Part shown: piece by piece, positions 27,825 through 33,231 of the stretch
How positions within the stretch are numbered: the stretch's first letter is position 1
Layout of the letters: each line of letters starts with the position of its first letter
From: Mobilicoccus sp.
GTDB taxonomy: Bacteria; Actinomycetota; Actinomycetes; Actinomycetales; Dermatophilaceae
Direction: 5' to 3'
DNA length: 33,231 nucleotides
Assembly: GCA_030538585.1 (NCBI GenBank)
Contig: JAUNTP010000014.1
Location: 1 to 33,231, forward strand
The notes under the pieces: generated by a model
The model's database searches: none
What the model was told of the DNA's origin: nothing
The model's input: the letters and a program-made list of their open reading frames with translations, nothing else
Program-made: the position numbers and the translations under genes

Positions 27825-29502
27825 AGCGGGTCCCCGCCTTCCATTCGCCGACCGTCACGGGCAGGGCCCCCTTCGCGGCCTGACGCCCGGTGAGCACGGC
27901 GGCGAGCGCGTCGAACGTGGCGGGGGTGCGCCCGTACACGGCGAGGCGCGCCTTCGCGGAGCCCTCCGCGAGGCCGTAGGGGACGTCAAGGGCGACGAGC
28001 ACGTCGCCGGAGGCGGTTCTGGTGCCGGAGGCTTGCCCGCCGCCCGCCTGGTAGCCGCGGCCGCCGAGGAGGGCGACGCGCGTGGCGCCCTGCCCGCCGA
28101 TCCGCAGCCCTGCGGCTTTCGCGGCGCGCGTGAACTGGGCCCGGTCGGCGTCGGTGCCGCCGGTGACGGTGACGGCCGACCCGACGAGGCGTTCACCGCA
28201 GCGTCCACCGATCTGGGTGATTGACGCGTCGGCGGCGGCGCGCGCGACCTTCTGGTGCGCGCCGGGAGCGGTCGGGGCCACGGTGCGCCCCCGCTCGGCG
28301 ACGCGCAGGGTGGCGACCATGCGCGCGGCCGACTCCTCGAGCCGCGCCCGGCTGATGCGGCCGGAGGTCACGGCTCGTTCGAGAGCGCGGACAGCGGCCG
28401 CGGGGTCGGCGGGCATGAGCGCGACGTCGGCACCGGCCTCGATGGCCCGCACGGTGGCCTCCCCCGGCGCGGTGCCCTGCGTGACGGCGCCCATGTTGAG
28501 GGCGTCGGTGACGACGAGACCGGAGAAGCCCAGCTCACGGCGCAGCATCGTCGTCGTCACGGGCTTGGACAGGGACGCGGGCCGTGTCTTGTCGACGGCC
28601 TCGACCGTGACGTGGGCGGTCATGACGGCGGGCGCTCCCGCGTCGCTGAGGCGCTGGAACGGGACGAGGTCGCGTCGGTTGAGCTGTTGCCGGGTCGCGG
28701 TGAGGCGCGCGGCGCCGTGGTGGGTGTCGGCGGCGACCGCGCCGTGGCCGGGGAAGTGTTTGATGACCGAGACGAGCCCCGCCTCGCGGTAGCCGTCAAC
28801 GTAGCCGCCGGCGACGGAGGTGACGAGGCCCGGCTCTCCGCCCGGTGAGCGCACCCCGATGGTCGGATCCTGGGGCGAGGTGACGTCGGCCACCGGCGAC
28901 ATGACGACCGTGAACCCGAGTCCGGCGAGTTCGGCGCCGGAGGCCCGCCCGACCTGGGCCGCGAGGTCGGCAGATCGGGTCGCGCCGAGGGCCATCGCGG
29001 CGGGGAACGCGGTGAGCGTGTCGTCGACCCGGGTGACCGGGCCGCCTTCTTGGTCGACGGCGATGAACGCGGGCCACGCGCGACCGCTGCGGCGCATCGC
29101 GGCGCGGTAGCGGTCGTTGGCCGCCTTCGCGGCCTTCGCGGCGCCGGCTCCTTGCGGCAGGGAGCTGCGCATGACGACGACTCCCCCGTACCCGCCGCGG
29201 ACCCCGGCCTCCCCCGCCGAGACGGTGCCGAGGTCGGGGACGACGACCTGCGCCGCCAGGGCCCGGGTCGAGAGCCGGGAGACCTCGGCGCGGGCCGTGC
29301 GCATCTCGCGGGCGGTGTCGGCCTTGGCCTTCTCACCGACGCTCTGGGTGGGTGTGGCTGTGGGGGTCGCTGCGCTGGTCGGGGCCACTGATGCGGTGGT
29401 CGGCGGCGCCACACCGGCGCCCTGGGTTGCGGCGCACCCCACGAGCAGCGCCGAGGCGAGCGCGATCCCGGCCCGGCTCACCGCCCTGCTCCTGCGCCGC
29501 AT
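27817..29502 (-). CDS. nagZ: Glycoside hydrolase family 3 lipoprotein, beta-N-acetylhexosaminidase (NagZ/LpqI type)
   Basis: Secreted, lipid-anchored glycosidase of 561 residues. The signal peptide ends in lipobox LVGC with Cys23, followed by an Ala/Thr/Pro-rich linker to about residue 57. The GH3 barrel shows VDQEGG at 149-154, KHFPGHG at 248-254 with the NagZ-specific Asp259-Thr-His261 dyad, and the nucleophile Asp333 in VVTDALNMGAV. The last 150 residues or so form an extra C-terminal domain found in two-domain NagZ proteins. By family it removes beta-linked N-acetylglucosamine from muropeptides outside the cell. ATG at 29502 has AAGGA seven bases upstream; a longer in-frame start would bury the signal peptide. 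It lies 53 bases downstream of tsaD. Confidence 0.92.
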   Translation of the reverse strand: MRRRSRAVSRAGIALASALLVGCAATQGAGVAPPTTASVAPTSAATPTATPTQSVGEKAKADTAREMRTARAEVSRLSTRALAAQVVVPDLGTVSAGEAGVRGGYGGVVVMRSSLPQGAGAAKAAKAANDRYRAAMRRSGRAWPAFIAVDQEGGPVTRVDDTLTAFPAAMALGATRSADLAAQVGRASGAELAGLGFTVVMSPVADVTSPQDPTIGVRSPGGEPGLVTSVAGGYVDGYREAGLVSVIKHFPGHGAVAADTHHGAARLTATRQQLNRRDLVPFQRLSDAGAPAVMTAHVTVEAVDKTRPASLSKPVTTTMLRRELGFSGLVVTDALNMGAVTQGTAPGEATVRAIEAGADVALMPADPAAAVRALERAVTSGRISRARLEESAARMVATLRVAERGRTVAPTAPGAHQKVARAAADASITQIGGRCGERLVGSAVTVTGGTDADRAQFTRAAKAAGLRIGGQGATRVALLGGRGYQAGGGQASGTRTASGDVLVALDVPYGLAEGSAKARLAVYGRTPATFDALAAVLTGRQAAKGALPVTVGEWKAGTRCG

Positions 29503-29555
29503 CCCGCTGTCCTTCGCCTCGTCGTGCCTGCCTGCTCCCCCATGCCCCCCTGCTT

Positions 29556-30626
29556 TCACACGCTGATCGTCTCGACCGGCAGCGAGGAGTCGGCGCCGAT
29601 CGCGAGGTCGGACGGTAGCCCGCCCGTGGCGACCACCATCGCACCCAGGGCCGCCACCATGGCGCCGTTGTCGGTACACAACGCGGGCCGCGGCACCCGC
29701 ACCTCGATGCCCTTCTCCGCGCAGCGCTCCTCGGCGAGGGCCCGCAGTCGCCCGTTGGCGGCGACGCCGCCGCCGATGAGCAGGTGGGTGGCGCCGTGTT
29801 CGACGCAGGCGAGGACGGCCTTGCGGGTGAGCACGTCGGCGACGGCCTCCTGGAAGCTCGCGGCGACGTCGGCGACGGGGATGGGTTCTCCTGCGGCGCG
29901 GCGGGTCTCGACCCAGCGAGCGACGGCGGTCTTGAGGCCGGAGAAGGAGAAGTCGTAGCGGTGACGCTCCATGTCCCGGCCCGAGGTGAGCCCGCGCGGG
30001 AACCGGATGGCGTTCGGGTCGCCGTCGGCGGCGATGCGGTCGATGTGCGGCCCGCCGGGGTAGGGCAGGTCGAGCAGGCGCGCCACCTTGTCGTAGGCCT
30101 CGCCGGCGGCGTCGTCGATGGTCTGCCCGAGAGAGACGACGTCGCTCGTGATGTCGCGCACGAGGAGCAGGTTGGTGTGCCCGCCGGAGACGAGCAGCGC
30201 GACCATGGGCGTCGGCAGCGGCCCGTGTTCGAGCACGTCGACGCCGACGTGGGCGACGAGATGGTTGACGCCGTAGAGCGGCACGTCGAGGGCGAGGGCG
30301 AGGCTCTTGGCTGCGGCGACCCCGACGAGCAGGGCTCCCGCGAGGCCGGGCCCGCTCGTCACGGCGATGCCGTCGACGTCGGCGAGGGTGACGCCGGCCT
30401 GGTCACAGGCCTGCTCGATCATCGGCACCATCGCCTCGAGGTGGGCGCGTGAGGCGATCTCGGGGATGACGCCGCCGAAGCGGGCGTGCTCCTCGACACT
30501 GCTCGCGACGGCGTTGGCGAGCAGCTCATGGCCGCGTACGAGCGCGACGCCGGTCTCGTCGCAGGAGGTTTCGATGCCGAGGAGCAGGGGTGGGGAGGTG
30601 GTGTCGGTCGTGGTGGTGGTCGTCAT
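29556..30626 (-). CDS. tsaD: tRNA N6-threonylcarbamoyladenosine transferase subunit TsaD
   Basis: ASKHA-fold enzyme (Kae1/YgjD), 356 residues, transferring the threonylcarbamoyl group to A37 of ANN-decoding tRNAs, with TsaB and TsaE. Visible: [14 protein letters not shown] at 17-30, metal-binding His122 and His126 in [33 protein letters not shown] and the C-terminal [12 protein letters not shown] at 30626 overlaps the rimI stop; the first ten residues are mostly Thr and low complexity. Confidence 0.96.
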   Translation of the reverse strand: MTTTTTTDTTSPPLLLGIETSCDETGVALVRGHELLANAVASSVEEHARFGGVIPEIASRAHLEAMVPMIEQACDQAGVTLADVDGIAVTSGPGLAGALLVGVAAAKSLALALDVPLYGVNHLVAHVGVDVLEHGPLPTPMVALLVSGGHTNLLLVRDITSDVVSLGQTIDDAAGEAYDKVARLLDLPYPGGPHIDRIAADGDPNAIRFPRGLTSGRDMERHRYDFSFSGLKTAVARWVETRRAAGEPIPVADVAASFQEAVADVLTRKAVLACVEHGATHLLIGGGVAANGRLRALAEERCAEKGIEVRVPRPALCTDNGAMVAALGAMVVATGGLPSDLAIGADSSLPVETISV

Positions 30627-31093
30627 CCCGCTCCTTCGAGGGTGAGCCGCATGACGTGGGCGTCCACGTCGCCGGGCTGGTAGTAGCGGGGCCGAGTGGT
30701 GAGGGTGACGAACCCGGCCTGCTCGTAGAGGGCGAGGGCGGCGCTGTTGTCGGCGCGAACTTCGAGCATGACGTGGGACTCTCCGCCTCGGCGGGCGGCG
30801 TCGAACAGGGCGTCGAGCAGGACCCGCCCGAGCCCGCGGCCCCGGGCGTGTGGAGCGACGGCGATGGTCATGATGTCGGCAACCTCGCCGCCGTGGTCGA
30901 GACCGGCGTAGCCGAGGACGTCGCCGTCGTCGAGGACGACGTACTCGCGGCGGGGCCGTTCGGCGAGTTCGGCCCACCACGACTGCGCACTCCAGGCGTC
31001 GTCGGCGAACAGCTCGCGTTCGAGGTCGGCGAGGCGGGGGATGTCGCGCCACGTCATCTCCCGCAGGGTCGCCTCTGCGGTGGGGGTACTCAT
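30623..31093 (-). CDS. rimI: Ribosomal protein bS18 alanine N-acetyltransferase (RimI)
   Basis: Single-domain GNAT acetyltransferase, 156 residues. Acetyl-CoA loop [16 protein letters not shown] is near residues 77-92, and [18 protein letters not shown] is the typical motif B. Its position between tsaB and tsaD, with four-base overlaps on both sides, is the standard bacterial arrangement and supports the RimI assignment over a generic GNAT. ATG at 31093. Confidence 0.92.
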   Translation of the reverse strand: MSTPTAEATLREMTWRDIPRLADLERELFADDAWSAQSWWAELAERPRREYVVLDDGDVLGYAGLDHGGEVADIMTIAVAPHARGRGLGRVLLDALFDAARRGGESHVMLEVRADNSAALALYEQAGFVTLTTRPRYYQPGDVDAHVMRLTLEGAG

Positions 31094-31767
31094 CGGGGCA
31101 ACACCGACTTCACGCTCGCCGAGGGCACCGCGTCCGGACGGCGCAGGTAAAGGGGGGTCGGGTCGAGCAGGTCGGCGCCGGCGGCGAGGCGGTGGCGGGC
31201 GAGGTCGGCGAGGTCGGCTGCGTGGACGTCGAGGCTGTCGTGCCGGCCGAGGTCGAGGCGGGCGAGGACGTCGGAGTACAGCACGGCCCCGCGCCCGAGG
31301 GCGGGCAGGGCGCGCGCCGACTCGGGCAGGTCGGTAGCGCGGGCGACGGCAGGTTCATCCTCAGCAGTGATGCCGCCATCGTCGAGGTGGTAGGTGGCCC
31401 AATAGACCTCCTTGCGGCGGGCGTCGGTGGCGACGAGCACCCGCTCGCGCACGCCGTGGAGCCACGCGCGGTGGGCGAGCGCGTCGAGGCTGCACACGCC
31501 GCGCACCTGGGCGCCGACGACATGCCCGAACGTCAGGCCGCTGGCGAGCCCGACCCGGAGCCCGGTGAAGGGGCCGGGCCCGACCCCGACGATGACGTCT
31601 GTCACCTCACGTGGTGCGCGCGCGGCGGCCGCGAGGACGTCTCGCATCCCCGGCGCCAGCAACTCTCCGTGGGCCCGCGCGTCGACGATGTGCGAGGTCG
31701 CCACCGTCCCGCTCTCGTCGGCGAGCGCGACGGAGACGGCAGAGGTGGACGTGTCGAGGGCGAGCAT
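31090..31767 (-). CDS. tsaB: tRNA threonylcarbamoyladenosine biosynthesis protein TsaB
   Basis: Non-catalytic ASKHA-fold partner that stabilises TsaD in t6A synthesis, 225 residues. Conserved [15 protein letters not shown] is at the N-terminus and [15 protein letters not shown] near 61-75. ATG at 31767 has GGGG eight bases upstream; GTG at 31773 is too close to that signal. Usual neighbours tsaE and alr, normally just upstream, are absent; a divergent DUF222 gene starts 221 bases away. No clear tsaB promoter is visible. Confidence 0.93.
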   Translation of the reverse strand: MLALDTSTSAVSVALADESGTVATSHIVDARAHGELLAPGMRDVLAAAARAPREVTDVIVGVGPGPFTGLRVGLASGLTFGHVVGAQVRGVCSLDALAHRAWLHGVRERVLVATDARRKEVYWATYHLDDGGITAEDEPAVARATDLPESARALPALGRGAVLYSDVLARLDLGRHDSLDVHAADLADLARHRLAAGADLLDPTPLYLRRPDAVPSASVKSVLPR

Positions 31768-31869
31768 CAGCACCGCCCCAGGGTAAATCAGCCCACCGAC
31801 ACGCCTTGTCGCCTGAGCCGCCGACCCCCTTGGCGTGGGTGAGAGCGAGGCGACCACGCCCGGCCGCCG

Positions 31870-31892
31870 CATGCCATGTGTCGACCGGCATG
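31870..31892. other. Small inverted repeat in the tsaB-DUF222 intergenic region
   Basis: CATGCC (31870-31875) and GGCATG (31887-31892) flank 11 bases. It is located in the 221-bp divergent gap. It could be an operator or nothing; only the symmetry is seen. Confidence 0.2.
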
Positions 31893-31953
31893 TCGGCAGG
31901 CTCCCGCTCACCCTCACCCGCGATCTCGCCATGCGAACAGGCTCTTCACAACC

Positions 31954-31988
31954 TTTGTTGTCGAACACAAACGCTATAGAATGTGTGT
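31954..31988 (+). promoter_or_regulatory. AT-rich promoter of the DUF222 gene, possibly leaderless
   Basis: TATAGA (31975-31980) is a good -10 and ends eight bases before the ATG at 31989, which fits a leaderless mRNA; no Shine-Dalgarno precedes the ATG. Just upstream, an 18-base imperfect palindrome (31954-31971, TTTGT...ACAAA arms with TCGA-type centre) covers the spacer and the expected -35 area and could be an operator. The stretch is markedly AT-richer than its surroundings. Confidence 0.45.
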
Positions 31989-33231
31989 ATGACGGTGGCT
32001 GAGGTGTCCGGGAAGAGCACCGGCCTCGCACGCGATGACCGCGGCGAGGCCGACATCCTCGCCGAGCCCACCGACAACCCTTCGCCCCACACCACAGTTG
32101 ACGATTTATGGCGCGCAGGGATGGACTCCCGCGTCGTTGATGGGCCCGACTTTCTCGACGGCACTCGAGGCCCTGACGAGGATCCGGCGTGGTTCGACAC
32201 TGATGAGTTCCGGGCCTTGGAGGAGCGGGTGCTGTGGCGCTCGTGTGTTTCGGACAGCATCAGGCGCGCCCACGACGAAGTCGCCGGGCTGGCCGCGATG
32301 AGCACATCGCTGGTGACCGAGCGCCTCACCGACACCGAAGCAGTCGACCTGGCCCGCCAGTTAGAGGAGCTGTCCTGCTCGCTCGTAGCTGCTCAAGCCC
32401 GGGTGGCGGTGGTCGTGGACGCCCAGACCCGCGCGCAGCAGGCCGACTGCGGCGTTCCAGCGGCCAAGCGGGGAGTGGGAGTAGCAGCACAGTTGGGGTT
32501 GGCGCGGCGGGACTCCCACGCTCGGGCGCGCAACCGGTTGGCGCTGGCCAAAGACCTCATCAACGAGCTGCCCGAGACCATGCGAGCCCTGACCGCCGGG
32601 GTGACCACCGAGTACCGCGCCTCGCTGGTCGCGCGTGCCACCGCAGTGCTGGACCCCGACACGCGGCGCGGTGTGGACGCGATCATCGGTCCCGAGCTCA
32701 AAGATCTGTCGGATCGGGCGGTGGACTCCCGCGCCCGGGCGTTGGCCTACCAAGCGGACCCGCACGCCTTCGCTGCCGCCAGTGAGCGCAGCGCCGAAGA
32801 GCGGTACGTGGGGATCCGCCCGGCGCCGACGACGATGGCGCGAGTCACCGGGTTCTTGCCCGCTCCCGAGGGTGTCGCCTGCTACGCAGCGTTGGACTCC
32901 GCGGCACGCGCCGCTCAAGCCGCCGGGGATGAGCGCACCCTGGCCCAACTCCGCGCCGACATCTTCGCCGAACGCATCACCGGCCGTCACCCCCTGATCG
33001 ATGGCCCCGACATCGAGGTCGGCATCATCATCACCGACCACACCCTCCTGGGCGACCACCCACCAGCCGAGCCGACCGCGGCGGCTGAGCCCACTGAGTC
33101 AGGCGCGTCGGCGGGGTCGACTGAGTCGGCGGAAGCAGGCGAGGCTGCAACCGCTGGTGAGTCGAGTGAGTGCGCGGGCGCGCGCATCGACGCGAGCTGT
33201 GAGGCCACAACTGATGGCCCGTCAGAGCAGG
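31989..33231 (+). CDS. DUF222 / 13E12-repeat family protein (probable HNH endonuclease), 3' end outside window
   Basis: Open frame from ATG 31989 to the window edge (414 codons, no stop). After an acidic N-terminus of about 85 residues, the DUF222 domain is recognisable from LSCSLVAAQARVAVVVDAQ through ELPETMRALTAGVTTEYRAS to LDSAARAAQAAGDERTLAQL and AERITG (about residues 110-370). Most relatives (13E12 repeat family, multicopy in mycobacteria and other Actinobacteria) carry an HNH nuclease domain at the C-terminus, which would lie beyond the edge. From about residue 359 an Ala/Glu/Ser/Thr-rich linker begins and runs to the edge. Two TTA codons and many non-GC-ending codons set it apart from neighbours, suggesting separate ancestry. 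The biological role of the family is unsettled. Confidence 0.82.
   Translation, partial: MTVAEVSGKSTGLARDDRGEADILAEPTDNPSPHTTVDDLWRAGMDSRVVDGPDFLDGTRGPDEDPAWFDTDEFRALEERVLWRSCVSDSIRRAHDEVAGLAAMSTSLVTERLTDTEAVDLARQLEELSCSLVAAQARVAVVVDAQTRAQQADCGVPAAKRGVGVAAQLGLARRDSHARARNRLALAKDLINELPETMRALTAGVTTEYRASLVARATAVLDPDTRRGVDAIIGPELKDLSDRAVDSRARALAYQADPHAFAAASERSAEERYVGIRPAPTTMARVTGFLPAPEGVACYAALDSAARAAQAAGDERTLAQLRADIFAERITGRHPLIDGPDIEVGIIITDHTLLGDHPPAEPTAAAEPTESGASAGSTESAEAGEAATAGESSECAGARIDASCEATTDGPSEQ

Noticed and set aside
31957..31980. LexA/SOS box before the DUF222 gene (TCGAACA half site)
   Set aside because: Only one half of the actinobacterial TCGAAC-N4-GTTCGA pattern is present.
1..33231. 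tRNA, rRNA, riboswitch, prophage or transposase genes
   Set aside because: No cloverleaf-like, rRNA-like or transposase/integrase sequences were recognised on either strand; a covariance-model scan would be decisive.

Overview
The window is about 70% G+C, with genes packed by 4-bp ATGA/GTGA stop-start overlaps, frequent GTG starts, actinobacterial gene families (KorB, MenJ-type reductase, Eis-type acetyltransferase, 13E12/DUF222 protein) and a menaquinone-linked respiratory chain. This points to a high-GC actinobacterium, most likely a member of the Micrococcales (Dermatophilaceae/Intrasporangiaceae/Dermacoccaceae type). The genus cannot be fixed from the sequence alone.

Layout. (1) 1-1926, plus strand: the beta subunit of a 2-oxoacid:ferredoxin oxidoreductase (korB; korA would lie off the left edge), overlapped by a RarD/EamA permease gene. 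A strong hairpin at 1941-1972 separates it from a convergent TetR regulator (1993-2646). The TetR gene has a recognisable promoter with a palindrome over its -35. (2) 2906-20219, minus strand: a complete 14-subunit NADH-quinone oxidoreductase operon in canonical order nuoA-N, closed by a long-chain polyprenyl diphosphate synthase that overlaps nuoN. Two very short ORFs exactly fill the only sizeable gaps, nuoD/nuoE and nuoE/nuoF. (3) 20343-27027, minus strand: menaquinone genes menJ, menG, menF and menD, with an Eis-like N-acetyltransferase between menF and menD. A 365-bp intergenic stretch upstream of eis carries five copies of a palindromic REP-like repeat, four of them in two inverted pairs. 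(4) 27024-31767, minus strand: a PfkB-fold protein lacking the kinase signature, a NagZ-like lipoprotein glycosidase, and the tRNA t6A / ribosomal acetylation trio tsaD-rimI-tsaB. (5) 31989 to the right edge, plus strand: the N-terminal part of a DUF222 (13E12-type, usually HNH) protein behind an AT-rich, possibly leaderless promoter.

How it works together. MenD and MenF supply the first menaquinone head-group steps. The polyprenyl synthase makes the side chain, MenG methylates the ring and MenJ saturates one isoprene unit. The finished quinone is the electron acceptor of complex I encoded between them. The window is therefore essentially a complex I plus quinone-supply block. Most of it is ordinary housekeeping DNA. 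The points that deserve a second look are the two micro-ORFs in nuo, the repeat cluster, the hydrophilic insert in NuoM, the signature-less PfkB protein and the DUF222 locus.
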